Made by a program: the position numbers and the translations under genes
Notes under the pieces: generated by a model
Seen by the model: the letters and a program-made list of their open reading frames with translations, nothing else
Database searches by the model: none
What the model was told of the DNA's origin: nothing
From: Phormidesmis priestleyi ULC007
GTDB lineage: Bacteria; Cyanobacteriota; Cyanobacteriia; Leptolyngbyales; Leptolyngbyaceae
Assembly: GCF_001895925.1 (NCBI RefSeq)
Contig: NZ_MPPI01000008.1
Location: forward strand, 81,078-145,077
DNA length: 64,000 nucleotides
Reading direction: 5' to 3'
Shown here: positions 1 to 7,995 of the stretch, piece after piece
Numbering within the stretch: the stretch's first letter is position 1
Layout of the letters: each line of letters starts with the position of its first letter

Positions 1-1
1 C

Positions 2-460
2 CCCACACCGATCGCGGCTCCAGGAGCGATGACGGCTTCCGAAAAGACGATCGTTGAAATCGCGTCTACAAACGATTCGTTTAAAACTTTGACGGCGGCT
101 CTTAAAGCGGCTGGTTTAGTTGAAACCTTATCGAGTCCTGGGCCGTTCACCGTGTTTGCTCCTACCGATGCCGCATTTGCTGCGCTTCCTAAAGGCACGG
201 TTGAAGAACTTCTCAAGCCTGAAAACAAAGCGATACTGGTTAAAGTTCTGACTTACCACGTCGTTTCTGGTGAAGTGCTTTCTACCAATCTCAAGTCAGG
301 AAACGTCAAGACCGTTGAAGGCAGCCCTGTGATGGTCAAAGTTGGCACCAGTAGCGTGATGGTCAACAATGCGAAGGTTGTTAAAGCAGACATCAAAGCC
401 AGCAATGGGGTCATTCATGTGATCGATAGAGTGATTTTGCCATCGGCTAGAGCTAAATAG
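2..460 (+). CDS. Fasciclin (FAS1) domain protein, 5' end outside window
   Basis: A single FAS1 domain: the H1-type stretch [20 protein letters not shown] and the H2-type stretch [13 protein letters not shown] are both present. FAS1 proteins are usually extracytoplasmic adhesion or matrix proteins; the role in cyanobacteria is not settled. The frame stays open upstream of the first ATG (position 29) to the window edge, reading a Pro/Ala-rich PTPIAAPGA. That looks like the linker after a signal peptide, so I annotate a partial secreted protein and do not trust ATG 29 as the start. A second FAS1 gene at 36219 lacks such a leader. Confidence 0.85.
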   Translation, partial: PTPIAAPGAMTASEKTIVEIASTNDSFKTLTAALKAAGLVETLSSPGPFTVFAPTDAAFAALPKGTVEELLKPENKAILVKVLTYHVVSGEVLSTNLKSGNVKTVEGSPVMVKVGTSSVMVNNAKVVKADIKASNGVIHVIDRVILPSARAK

Positions 461-478
461 TCACCTGCTAAATCTGAA

Positions 479-518
479 TCGCCCGTAGAGACGTTAGATT
501 AAACATTTCTGCGGGCGA
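479..518. terminator. Hairpin between convergent genes
   Basis: An 11-bp stem with one mismatch (TCGCCCGTAGA at 479-489, TCTGCGGGCGA at 508-518) starts 18 bases after the fasciclin stop and is followed by GCTTTATT. It lies between two convergent genes and could serve as a bidirectional terminator. Only sequence symmetry supports this. Confidence 0.5.
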
Positions 519-541
519 TCGCTTTATTAATGCAGATGCAA

Positions 542-682
542 TTAGCCTTGGGTGCGGCGAACGTGATCCATAATGCGCTGTTTGCGTTCTATCGATCGCG
601 GCGACAAATCCTTGCTAAAGTCTCCAACACTACGAGCGACATGCTCCATAATTCTCTTCTTACGATCGTCTGCGTTAGCCAT
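542..682 (-). CDS. 46-aa basic microprotein with an internal repeat
   Basis: A small complete frame starting MANADDRKKRIMEHVARS and ending in HVRRTQG. Two related segments, RKKRIMEHVARS and RKQRIMDHVRRT, make it an internal duplication of a short basic helix. I do not recognise the family with certainty. Codons use the same CGATCG-rich style as the neighbours, and the start sits in an otherwise gene-poor stretch with its own hairpin downstream. It has no signal peptide or membrane segment. Coding status rests on the repeat structure and clean ends. Confidence 0.6.
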   Translation of the reverse strand: MANADDRKKRIMEHVARSVGDFSKDLSPRSIERKQRIMDHVRRTQG

Positions 683-743
683 AGTTAACCTGAATTAGCG
701 GAGTCTTTGTCCTACCTCAATTCTAAGGTGATTAACTTATTTA

Positions 744-947
744 ACCTGAGTTCGGGATAAGAAATCGCCAGAAGTCCTGATTTTCCGTGCCTTGCTGCTA
801 TGCTCCACATCAGGCTCTTGTCAATAAGCCTCACAGTTGAGAATATTCTTAATAGTAGGACTTATTGAGAAAAGATTACTAGCTGGTTGTTTGGCTCAAG
901 CTACTTGCAGTGGGGATTTCAGCCTTCGGCTTAACCCGAACTCAGGT
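744..947. mobile_element. Inverted-repeat element, GGG-end variant, 204 bp
   Basis: The ends are inverted repeats: ACCTGAGTTCGGGATAAG on the left, and CTTAACCCGAACTCAGGT on the right. Both sides are flanked by TATTTA (738-743 and 948-953), which reads as a target-site duplication. No coding capacity. The ends match those of the element at 28072-28312 and resemble the CCCCCTAAATCCCCC family next door, but the GGGGG core is missing, so this is a variant or relative. Confidence 0.6.
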
Positions 948-953
948 TATTTA

Positions 954-1124
954 ACGTGAGTTCGATGAAGCTTTTCGCTACGGTTGCCAATCTGGGCTGC
1001 CCCCTAAATCCCCCAAAATTGGGGGACTTTGAACCTAAATTCTGGGCTTGAAGTCCCCCAGATTGGGGGATTTAGGGGGCAGAAGCCGCTGACAACGAAG
1101 CAAAAAAACTCGTCGAACTCACGT
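954..1124. mobile_element. CCCCCTAAATCCCCC inverted-repeat element, copy 1
   Basis: Terminal inverted repeats ACGTGAGTTCGATGA (left) and TCGTCGAACTCACGT (right) enclose a large palindrome with CCCCCTAAATCCCCC and GGGGGATTTAGGGGG arms. TATTTA precedes it (948-953) and follows it (1125-1130). It shares the left TATTTA with the adjacent element at 744-947, as if one element inserted at the duplicated target of the other. Non-coding, MITE-like. Together with the previous element it fills the gene-free stretch 683-1167. Confidence 0.75.
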
Positions 1125-1167
1125 TATTTAGGGTGTTTCTGAGACAGCGAGAATTCGTGAGTAGCCC

Positions 1168-2220
1168 TTATCTAAACGGCGGTGAGAGCAGCAATCCGCC
1201 TTTTGTGGAGAGGTTGTTTTGCCCACGAGGTAGGTTTAGCTTAGTTTTAGCACCGAGGTTGCGATCGTAAATTTCGCCATAGTTTCCACCCTGCTGAATG
1301 ATTCGCACTGCAAAGTCATTCGTTACGCCCATTCCTTTGCCTAAGTCACCTTCCGAACCTAAGAACCGCTTCACCGTCGGATCGGGACTGTTCACTTGCT
1401 GAGTCACATTTTGAGAAGTTACGCCCAGTTCTTCAGCTTTGATTAGAGTAAACACCGTCCATCTCACTAGATTGCTCCAGGCAGCGTCGCCATCGGCAAC
1501 CGCAGGGGCTAGTGGCTCTTCAGATAAAGGTTCTTCTAAAATGACGTGATCGGCGGGTTTGGGTAGCGTTGTGCGACGAGAAACTAACTGAGAGCGATCG
1601 GCGGTGACTCCTTCACATCGCCCCTCGGCGTAAGTTCCGAAGGTGGTATTCACATCCTCAAACACAACGGGCGTATAGGGAATGCTGCGTTTTCGCATCT
1701 GATCGGTCAGGTTTTGCTCAGTCGTGGTGCCCGTCTGGATGCAGATCGATTTGCCTTTGAGATCGGCTAAAGTTTTGATGCCGCTTGCTTTTTTGACCAT
1801 GATTCCCTGACCGTCATAGAAGACGACGGGTGCAAATTCTAAGCCGACGGAGGTGTCACGGCTCATTGTCCAGGTTGTATTGCGGCTGAGAATATCGACT
1901 TCACCCGTTTGCACGGCGGTGAAGCGTTCTTTGGCGTTGAGGTTGCGATATTCAACGGCATCAGCGTTGTTGAAGACGGCGGCGGCGATCGCTCGACACA
2001 CATCTACGTCTAGCCCCGAATATTTGCCGTCTTTGCCGACAAAACTAAATCCGGGGAGTTCTCCACTGACCCCGCACACGAGTTTTCCTCGGCTGACAAC
2101 CGTAGCGAGTCGTCCTTTTGGCGCGGTGCTACCTCCACCCTGACCCGTCGGCGAGTCACTGCAAGCCGTTAACGATAAAACTAGCAAAGCGACTAGGAAC
2201 GGGGACGACGATCGCATCAT
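1168..2220 (-). CDS. Amino-acid ABC transporter substrate-binding lipoprotein
   Basis: A bacterial solute-binding family 3 protein of the general L-amino acid type (AapJ/BztA-like). The N-terminus from the chosen start (MMRSSSPFLVALLVLSLTAC) is a lipoprotein signal with lipobox LTAC, giving Cys20 as the lipid anchor. An upstream start at 2271 would bury the signal. Then VVSRGKLVCGVSGELPGFS begins the ligand-binding domain, followed by GLDVDVCRAIAAAVF and the second lobe with IQTGTTTEQNL. No permease or ATPase gene is adjacent, so it must work with components encoded elsewhere. Substrate is inferred from the family only. Confidence 0.85.
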   Translation of the reverse strand: MMRSSSPFLVALLVLSLTACSDSPTGQGGGSTAPKGRLATVVSRGKLVCGVSGELPGFSFVGKDGKYSGLDVDVCRAIAAAVFNNADAVEYRNLNAKERFTAVQTGEVDILSRNTTWTMSRDTSVGLEFAPVVFYDGQGIMVKKASGIKTLADLKGKSICIQTGTTTEQNLTDQMRKRSIPYTPVVFEDVNTTFGTYAEGRCEGVTADRSQLVSRRTTLPKPADHVILEEPLSEEPLAPAVADGDAAWSNLVRWTVFTLIKAEELGVTSQNVTQQVNSPDPTVKRFLGSEGDLGKGMGVTNDFAVRIIQQGGNYGEIYDRNLGAKTKLNLPRGQNNLSTKGGLLLSPPFR

Positions 2221-2291
2221 AGTTTGTTTAAATGGACAAGTAGCGGAGTTATTGTAGTCCTTTCTGGACAATTGCGTAACTTTTATGATCG

Positions 2292-2383
2292 TGGATTAAA
2301 TAACTCCGAGAGTGGGTCGGGCATCTTGCCTGACTTAAACAGCCGAGACGAGACGAGACGGCTGTGCCACCTTATTTAATCCA
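2292..2383. repeat. Short inverted-repeat unit (GTGGATTAAATAA ends)
   Basis: A perfect 12-bp inverted repeat, TGGATTAAATAA at 2292-2303 and TTATTTAATCCA at 2372-2383, encloses about 70 bp with GAGACGAGACGAGACG triplet-like reiteration. The extended end ATCGTGGATTAAATAAC also occurs inverted at 48012-48028, so this is a dispersed repeat end. Non-coding. Confidence 0.45.
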
Positions 2384-2389
2384 GAATTC

Positions 2390-3355
2390 TTAGCGCGAGC
2401 GACTCGTTTCCGCTGGCTGTCGCTCAAATCCCGCGACTTCTCCAAGGGTATAAAGGGGGCGGTTTTTTACCTCTTCATAAATTCGTCCAATATATTCACC
2501 GAGAATGCCAATGCTGACGAGCTGCACCGCACCGAGAAAGAAAATCGCGACAATAATCGTGGCAAGTCCAGTCACGGGTGAATGCGGCACAAAAATTCGC
2601 CAATAGAGCACTAAAATTGCCATCACTAGCGCCACCACTGCCGAAAACAATCCGACATAGGTTGAGATGCGAAGCGGCACTTTAGAAAACGAAACCAATC
2701 CGTTAACTGCCAGCCCAAATGATTTACTAAATGTATATTTCACATCACCCGCAAATCGTGGATCGCGATCGAACTTGACCGAGGTTTGTGAGAATCCGAC
2801 CCACGATCGTAACCCTCGGAGATATCGATTTCGTTCTGGCATCGTGTTCAGCAAGTCCACCACTTGCCGATCGAGCAAACAAAAATCACCTGTGTCTGTG
2901 GGAATGTCAACATCTGCCAGGTTCTTTAACAATCGGTAAAACGTATAGGCGGTCAAGCGCTTAAACCAGCCTTCTTTGCGGCGTTGGGTGCGTTGAGCGT
3001 AAACCACCTGATAGCCTTGTCGCCATTTCTCGACCATTCCGGGAATCAGTTCGGGTGGGTCTTGCAGATCGGCATCTAAAATCACAATCACCTGACCTCG
3101 TGCGAAGTTTAACCCAGCAGTCACCGCGATTTGATGACCAAAATTGCGAGCCAAACTCAGATAGCAAACGCGTGAATCTTGCTGGTGTAGCTCCCGAATT
3201 AGCGGCAACGATCGGTCTCGACTTCCATCGTTAATCAGCACTAATTCGGCAGTGGCATCTAGTCGATTCATCACAGAACTGACCCGACGATAAAGCTCAT
3301 GAATCGTGGCTTCTTCGTTATAGATAGGGACGATCAGCGAGTAGGTTGGCAACAT
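2390..3355 (-). CDS. Family 2 glycosyltransferase, polyprenyl-phosphate type
   Basis: A GT-A fold transferase like GtrB/DPM1 and ArnC, which load a sugar onto undecaprenyl phosphate at the inner face of the membrane. It opens with [18 protein letters not shown], then [12 protein letters not shown], and the metal-binding region [14 protein letters not shown]. Two hydrophobic segments near the C-terminus ([19 protein letters not shown] and [20 protein letters not shown]) give the usual two-helix anchor, followed by [17 protein letters not shown]. The start at 3355 is preferred because the family begins directly before the YSLIVP strand; an upstream in-frame start at 3412 adds 19 atypical residues. 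About 321 aa, normal for the family. Confidence 0.88.
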   Translation of the reverse strand: MLPTYSLIVPIYNEEATIHELYRRVSSVMNRLDATAELVLINDGSRDRSLPLIRELHQQDSRVCYLSLARNFGHQIAVTAGLNFARGQVIVILDADLQDPPELIPGMVEKWRQGYQVVYAQRTQRRKEGWFKRLTAYTFYRLLKNLADVDIPTDTGDFCLLDRQVVDLLNTMPERNRYLRGLRSWVGFSQTSVKFDRDPRFAGDVKYTFSKSFGLAVNGLVSFSKVPLRISTYVGLFSAVVALVMAILVLYWRIFVPHSPVTGLATIIVAIFFLGAVQLVSIGILGEYIGRIYEEVKNRPLYTLGEVAGFERQPAETSRSR

Positions 3356-3490
3356 ATCTGGTGCACCACATTGGAACAAAAAAGGAGCGATCGTGCAGCG
3401 TGTGAAACCCACATCTTAACGATCGCCCCAGAATTCTAACAATACCGACTTCGGAAGAAATTTAGACGTTGCTAGATAGAGGGGTGATTT

Positions 3491-3552
3491 GTAGGGGCAA
3501 TCCCCCGTGGTTGCCCTCCGTCAGGGGTAGGCACGGGGGCACTACCCCTACA
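3491..3552. repeat. TAGGGGC hairpin repeat
   Basis: An inverted structure starting GTAGGGGCAATCCCCCGTGG and ending GGGGGCACTACCCCTAC. Similar TAGGGGC arms occur at 39520-39549. It sits between the start of the glycosyltransferase and the 3' end of the TPP enzyme. Probably a dispersed palindromic repeat; a terminator role for the TPP enzyme's neighbour is possible but it lacks a clear T tract. Confidence 0.5.
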
Positions 3553-3582
3553 GCCATTTCATCCCATTCTGCAACCCAAAAT

Positions 3583-5811
3583 TTAGTGCGCCAACGCTAG
3601 TGCCCGTTTTGCCAATGCTTCGGCAGTGATGCCGTTGACTGCCATTAATTCACCCGCGCTGGCAGTGGTTTCGCCTCGCTTCCAAGAGAATGTATCGCGC
3701 TTGGCAGTGCTTCGCAGCATGATCGGCTCTAGCATTCCACTTGCGCCGCCCGTCACTCCAATCAGCACATCGCCGCCAAACATCGCCTCAAACTTGGCAT
3801 CGTCTAGAAACTCACCGTCTGGCTCTGAGCAGAGATCCCAGGCGACATCATGAGCGCGATAGAGACGACGAGGATTCACAACTGATACGACTCGCACGGA
3901 TAGGCCTTCCGCTTCGAGATGCGCTGCCGCTTCGAGCACCGGAATCAGAACCATGTCACCGACGGCGGCAAACACCACGGTTTTAGCATTTGCACTTTCA
4001 GCGCTGGGCATTTCTTTAAGCACGATCGCGCCATCCTTCAACGCCTGACGCGCTTGCTCAAAGGTCGTGTGAATCGGAAGCGGCGATTTACTTGACGTAA
4101 TCACAATGCCCTTATTTTTCGTCGTCAGCCCCCAGTCATAGCAAACCTGAATGCTATTGGCATCGGGCGGAAACAGCGGAAAGACATTGCCGTTCCGCAT
4201 CATTGCTGCAAAATAAGCTTCGATTTCAGGACGTTGATGAGTCCAGCCGTTGCGCCCCTGCTCTAGCGCCCCTGCCGTAAACAGCGTCATCGTAGACGGC
4301 GTGGGACGGCGCAATTCTGCCATTGCCTGAGTGACAGTTTGCCAAATTGGTAAGCCATTGATCGCAAACGATTCGTAAGAACACCAGAGCGATCGAGAAC
4401 CCATCAGCGCTAACCCGGCTGCCAAACCTGCACAGGCATCTTCACTCAAAGGCTCGTAGACCTGTCCTTTAGGGGCTTGGTTATAGAGCGCGTCTTCAAC
4501 GGGGTGAATAATTCGCAATGCCTGGTTGATGTTGGCGATTCCAGAGGCTTCGTTGCCGTCTGCGTTGGTGACTGTGAAGGCACGATCGACGTTGCCGACA
4601 TAGCCAACCAGCTTACCCATAGCCGTCGTTGAGACTTTAGGATCGCCGCCGACGGTGAATTCTTCTAGCGGCAACTGTCCCAAATCGGGCAAGGGCAACA
4701 CCGATTCGGTCACAGCCGTTTTGCTTGCGGGGCCGCCGCCTGCCCGTTCGCAGTTGGTTCGCACAAGTTCCCACGCTTCGGGTGTGAGGGCACGGGCTTT
4801 GAGCGCTGCAATAATATCGGGATTGTCTAACGTGTGTTGAGCGTAGAGGTTGTGAGATTTTGCGCCTCTCGCGTGCATCCCTGCGCCCTTAAGCTGCTTG
4901 ATGATAAAGACCGTCAGCTTGCCGCCCAAGGCAGAACGAGCAGCCTCATTCATAGAAGTCAGAACCGACTTTGTAAACTGAAGACGCTGCTCAAACGAGA
5001 ACGCGGTGCTGTCTACATAAGCTCCCGGCTGGTTTTGGTCATCAAAGTCTTTAGCATCAACCATTACCACGTTCTCAAAGCCGTTGCCCTTCCAATAGGC
5101 AATCATCTCGTCATTAGATTTGGTAGACACCATGCTGTGATGCTCTTGTGAATAGCCGTTCCAGACCAACACAGGCAAGAAATTTGTCACCTCTGGATAG
5201 GCAGTATGGAAGTGGGCGATCGCGCTCACAATATAAGGCTCACCTAACCCCCCATCGCCGACGGTAAAGGGAAACAGCTTATCGCGGTGCAGCGTCGCGG
5301 CTGCCATTGCAAAGTGTTGCCCCTGACCTAAAGGGCCTGCTGGGGCCAAAATTCCCGGAATGAAGCCAGAGAGATGTCCGAGTAATCCGTGTTTTTCGCG
5401 GAAGCGATCGCGCAACTGCTGCACGGTCTGAATGCCCATATCTTCGAGCGATCGGTCTAAAAACATGGCGCTATAAAAACCGGGCGCGTGGTGCCCCACC
5501 TCGGTCAGGATGTTTTTGTGACCCAACATCACTAGCGCTGCATAGGCTTCGGCTTGACTGGCAAACCCGCCGGGGTGCCCTGAAGCTTTACTTGCGGTCA
5601 CTTGCAGGATTAGATAGCGCAACGCATCCGCTGTGAGCAGAGTCTGATAGACCGCCGTTAAATCAGTGGGGTCAGCGATCGCGGTTTTGCCTGGGGCGAT
5701 CGTGGGGGTTTTCCCATATTGATCAAAACCGGGGAGCGAGTCACCAAAATGTTGAATGCCTTCACAGAAAGCAGGCGCGGCGGATTGAGGATTTGAGGTT
5801 ACGGCGGTCAT
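3583..5811 (-). CDS. Transketolase-superfamily ThDP enzyme, possibly phosphoketolase-like
   Basis: A 742-aa thiamine-diphosphate enzyme. Residues 74-82 read SKASGHPGG, the ThDP site starts at GDG (185-187) with Asn218 about 30 residues later, and the pyrimidine-domain part has SEDACAGLAAGLALMG, then GRNGWTHQRPEIEAYFAAM and VFPLFPPDANS. Canonical transketolases are about 660-680 aa and carry GDGCLMEG; this protein is longer. Its WTHQ plus PPDANS arrangement is closer to phosphoketolases, which are about 800 aa. From memory, Synechocystis Sll0529, a transketolase-annotated protein proposed to have phosphoketolase activity, is of this type. The substrate is therefore open: xylulose-5-P or fructose-6-P cleavage is the leading idea. 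Monocistronic by context. Confidence 0.75.
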   Translation of the reverse strand: MTAVTSNPQSAAPAFCEGIQHFGDSLPGFDQYGKTPTIAPGKTAIADPTDLTAVYQTLLTADALRYLILQVTASKASGHPGGFASQAEAYAALVMLGHKNILTEVGHHAPGFYSAMFLDRSLEDMGIQTVQQLRDRFREKHGLLGHLSGFIPGILAPAGPLGQGQHFAMAAATLHRDKLFPFTVGDGGLGEPYIVSAIAHFHTAYPEVTNFLPVLVWNGYSQEHHSMVSTKSNDEMIAYWKGNGFENVVMVDAKDFDDQNQPGAYVDSTAFSFEQRLQFTKSVLTSMNEAARSALGGKLTVFIIKQLKGAGMHARGAKSHNLYAQHTLDNPDIIAALKARALTPEAWELVRTNCERAGGGPASKTAVTESVLPLPDLGQLPLEEFTVGGDPKVSTTAMGKLVGYVGNVDRAFTVTNADGNEASGIANINQALRIIHPVEDALYNQAPKGQVYEPLSEDACAGLAAGLALMGSRSLWCSYESFAINGLPIWQTVTQAMAELRRPTPSTMTLFTAGALEQGRNGWTHQRPEIEAYFAAMMRNGNVFPLFPPDANSIQVCYDWGLTTKNKGIVITSSKSPLPIHTTFEQARQALKDGAIVLKEMPSAESANAKTVVFAAVGDMVLIPVLEAAAHLEAEGLSVRVVSVVNPRRLYRAHDVAWDLCSEPDGEFLDDAKFEAMFGGDVLIGVTGGASGMLEPIMLRSTAKRDTFSWKRGETTASAGELMAVNGITAEALAKRALALAH

Positions 5812-5898
5812 GCTGGTGATACCTTACTGCGATGAGCGAGTGCTTAAACTCATACCCATAGTACACAGCCCCCTGTGCAAAAGGAGAATGCACTTCTA

Positions 5899-5958
5899 AT
5901 GACAAAGATTAAAAAACCTGTAGAAGCATGGCATTTCGTGTCTTCACCTTGTAGATGA
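5899..5958 (+). pseudogene. Possible gene remnant (19 codons)
   Basis: After AAGGAG at about 5881 an ATG starts a short frame reading MTKIKKPVEAWHFV and then stops. The N-terminus looks like the start of a longer protein that has been cut off. Nothing downstream continues it on this strand, since the DUF5615 gene ends at 5975 on the other strand. Speculative; it may be chance. Confidence 0.2.
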
Positions 5959-5974
5959 CGTAAAGGTCAATTTC

Positions 5975-6328
5975 TCAAAATGGAATAGACATTATTTGAT
6001 TGATCCATTCTTCAGCCGTAGATGCTTCCCAAATTAGGATGAGCGCAGCAATCACTTCACTGATTGGAAGGCTTTGCGAAAGAATCAGTACACCAGAGCT
6101 AGTTTGGGTCATGATGAACTGACCAAACTCGGTTGGCATGGTTCTGCGATCGTGCGTGACCAGCACTCTGGCATCTTGCGCTGCAATTGCCAAAACCTCT
6201 AGATCTTTTATGCTTTCAAGCCTTGCTTCATTCGCTGATCGAAAATCAAGACCGGGTTGTCTGCGGATGGCTCCAATCACGATCGCTTGTCTAAGATCGG
6301 CATCAGCTTGGAAGCGAACCCTTGTCAT
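5975..6328 (-). CDS. DUF5615 PIN-like protein, putative toxin
   Basis: A 117-aa protein of the DUF5615 PIN-like family. It has an acidic N-terminal strand (VRFQADADL), the central LVTHDRRTMP and the GVLILSQSLPI segment. PIN-fold proteins are metal-dependent RNases, and DUF5615 genes are typically coupled to DUF433 partners as putative type II toxin-antitoxin pairs. Here the ATG overlaps the stop of the DUF433 gene in an ATGA (6325-6328), indicating translational coupling. Toxicity is inferred from family and context only. Confidence 0.75.
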   Translation of the reverse strand: MTRVRFQADADLRQAIVIGAIRRQPGLDFRSANEARLESIKDLEVLAIAAQDARVLVTHDRRTMPTEFGQFIMTQTSSGVLILSQSLPISEVIAALILIWEASTAEEWINQIMSIPF

Positions 6329-6654
6329 ACCGCACCGTGTTTCTGGGCTTGAGCAGCTTTCAGTTTTTGATAGAGCGTTGGATTTCTTGATCTACAAGAC
6401 TGTTGCAACTTTTGAAATTCTGCTTCGCCTGCTTTTAGGTGCGCATCCACAACTTCTCGATTGGCAAGATAAAACGCGATCGCACCATAAACCTGTTCTA
6501 GTGAAAGCAGCGGAAAATTTTGGGCAATGCTTTCGGGAGATTCTCCATTCAGGAAACAGTAGACAACTGAATCGAGGGAGATTCGGGTTCCTTCAATCCA
6601 ATACCCCCCGTTGCAATGTTCGATATATTGCTTTGTTGGCGTAGGTGATGTCAT
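6325..6654 (-). CDS. DUF433 protein, putative antitoxin
   Basis: A 109-aa protein with the DUF433 pattern: GGYWIEGTRISLDSVVY, then FLNGESPESIAQNFPLLSLEQVYGAIAFYLANRE, a winged-helix-like DNA-binding core. It precedes and overlaps the DUF5615 gene, so it is the likely antitoxin and autoregulator. The C-terminal 30 residues, rich in Lys, Gln and Arg, may be the toxin-binding tail. The first codons and upstream region (6625-6707) are duplicated at 6984-7067, see that entry. Confidence 0.75.
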   Translation of the reverse strand: MTSPTPTKQYIEHCNGGYWIEGTRISLDSVVYCFLNGESPESIAQNFPLLSLEQVYGAIAFYLANREVVDAHLKAGEAEFQKLQQSCRSRNPTLYQKLKAAQAQKHGAV

Positions 6655-6707
6655 GAGACTCGCGGTTAATCACTAGTTTGATATTAAGCGATCGCGGTTG
6701 TCTCTTA
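6625..6707. repeat. Duplicated DUF433 5' end and upstream region, copy 1
   Basis: This block covers the first codons of the DUF433 gene plus the presumed promoter, including GTTAATCACTAGTT and TTAAGCGATCG. A closely similar block lies at 6984-7067. Because the block includes translated sequence, it records a local duplication and is not simply a shared operator. Confidence 0.65.
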
Positions 6708-6795
6708 GGTGAACTCTAGTGTTGTTGGGCAGGTTGGATTACAGAAAATTGCTACAAACGGTAGTTCGGCTAGAAATCGCTTTCACAAGGACAGC

Positions 6796-6960
6796 TCAAC
6801 CACCTGTTTCGCTCACAACTTCTAACCAACCCTCGACAGCATCTTCAAGCATCTCTAATAGATGCTCATAATTCTCTCCCCAAGTATGACACCCAGGAAG
6901 AGCAGGCACAGAGGCACACCACACATCGTCTTCTTGCCAAATAATTGCCTTGATTTTCAT
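6796..6960 (-). CDS. Short HicB-like antitoxin, no HicA seen
   Basis: A 54-aa frame starting MKIKAIIWQEDDVWCASVPA, then LPGCHTWGENYEHLLEML. This is the partial RNase H fold of HicB-type antitoxins (the S-x-P-x-LPGC-x-T-x-G-x-s pattern). HicB neutralises the RNA-cleaving HicA; no HicA-like frame lies on either side, and the usual C-terminal DNA-binding domain is absent. It may be an orphan regulator or a remnant. It begins 24 bp beyond the copied DUF433 upstream block, so its promoter is probably the duplicated one. Confidence 0.65.
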   Translation of the reverse strand: MKIKAIIWQEDDVWCASVPALPGCHTWGENYEHLLEMLEDAVEGWLEVVSETGG

Positions 6961-6983
6961 GGGGTCAAATTATGTTGAGAACC

Positions 6984-7067
6984 ATATTGTTTCGTTGGCG
7001 TAGGTGCTGATGTTATAAGACTTGCGGTTAATCACTAGTTGCATGTTAAGCGATCGGTTGTCTTTCA
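6984..7067. repeat. Duplicated DUF433 5' end, copy 2 (relic)
   Basis: Read on the minus strand this copy encodes TSAPTPTKQY, matching the TSPTPTKQY start of the intact DUF433 protein, and then departs into unrelated sequence. The initiating ATG has become ATA. Upstream bases (GCGGTTAATCACTAGTT, GTTAAGCGATCG) are almost unchanged from copy 1. This is the stump of a second DUF433 gene whose promoter now stands before the HicB-like gene. Confidence 0.6.
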
Positions 7068-7092
7068 AGCATTGCATAGCACACGCCCAACT

Positions 7093-7911
7093 TCACGATA
7101 CATTGTCGTTACTAGGTTGGAAGAAATGTCGCCCTGTCGAAAACTTCGCCAGAGCTTGGTGAAACAGTGGATTTAGAAGCTCGAAAGGCGCATATTCGGG
7201 TTTAGGAAGGGTGACAAGGAACTCCTTAATTTGAGGCAAAGTCTCAAAAATATACTGATCTAGAATTGGTATTCTACCGACTGAATCAAGCTCGTACCCT
7301 CCCCGTTTTCTCTCAATTAGGTTTTCAAGGGCTAATTTTGCATTGATAGGCATTTCAATTGCTGTAGTAAGCTCTTGCATTAAAAGAGGTGGCTGTCCAC
7401 TAATTGTCTGAATCCAACGGCAACACAAAATTGGACGCATGACATAGAAGTAACGCTTTGCAGCCAAATCAGAATGCTGAAAATATCGATGAAGGATTCG
7501 TTCAGCCCAACCGATGTAGTGATGGACTGATGCGCGTGGAGCGAAAAATTCCTCTCCAATCTCCCGCATCCGTTGAATTATTTCTGGCTGCTCAATGTAG
7601 ACGACAGGAGATCTCAACCACTCAAGTAGCACGGGATGTGATTGCCGGAGGAACAAGAGTGATTTCCTGAGATCCCAACCACTAAGATCAATATCGCTGG
7701 AGGTTCCAAGCTCCAACACATCATTGCGTTTTTCAATACATAGATACCAATCAACTGGTCGAACGTAAAGAAAACGAACATCATAATCGCTGTTTTGAGA
7801 CTCAAACCCCCAGGCACGACTACCTGACTCAAGCCCATAGATCACCCTGAGACCCTGTTCAGCTTCAACTTTATACAGTAAATCTCTCAGTTGGTCTGGG
7901 GAATAGTGCAT
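7093..7911 (-). CDS. PF10127-type predicted nucleotidyltransferase
   Basis: A 272-aa polymerase-beta superfamily protein. The signature is YGLESGSRAWGFESQNSDYD followed by VRFLYVRP: a GSxxxG helix with the two acidic metal ligands in SDYD, plus a third acidic residue in SDIDLSGWDL. The rest is the helical domain typical of PF10127 (YcgL/RlaP) members, with KRYFYVMRPILCCRWI. The RlaP group includes RNA-repair nucleotidyltransferases, and others are phage- or defence-linked. The target here is unknown. It lies inside a toxin-antitoxin island. Confidence 0.75.
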   Translation of the reverse strand: MHYSPDQLRDLLYKVEAEQGLRVIYGLESGSRAWGFESQNSDYDVRFLYVRPVDWYLCIEKRNDVLELGTSSDIDLSGWDLRKSLLFLRQSHPVLLEWLRSPVVYIEQPEIIQRMREIGEEFFAPRASVHHYIGWAERILHRYFQHSDLAAKRYFYVMRPILCCRWIQTISGQPPLLMQELTTAIEMPINAKLALENLIERKRGGYELDSVGRIPILDQYIFETLPQIKEFLVTLPKPEYAPFELLNPLFHQALAKFSTGRHFFQPSNDNVS

Positions 7912-7995
7912 TGCTCAAGACACATCGATCAACAATAAATTGAGTGTTCCCCAAGCCAAGATTTAAGTACATGTTCTAGTGAGTTTTAGCTTTTC

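Noticed and set aside
1853-2143. Plus-strand frame inside the amino-acid-binding gene
   Set aside because: Fully antisense to a well-supported gene, with no domain.
3626-5151. Several plus-strand frames inside the ThDP enzyme gene
   Set aside because: Antisense shadows of a conserved coding sequence.
6720-6796. HicA toxin beside the HicB gene
   Set aside because: No frame with the HicA pattern is visible on either strand near 6700-7090.
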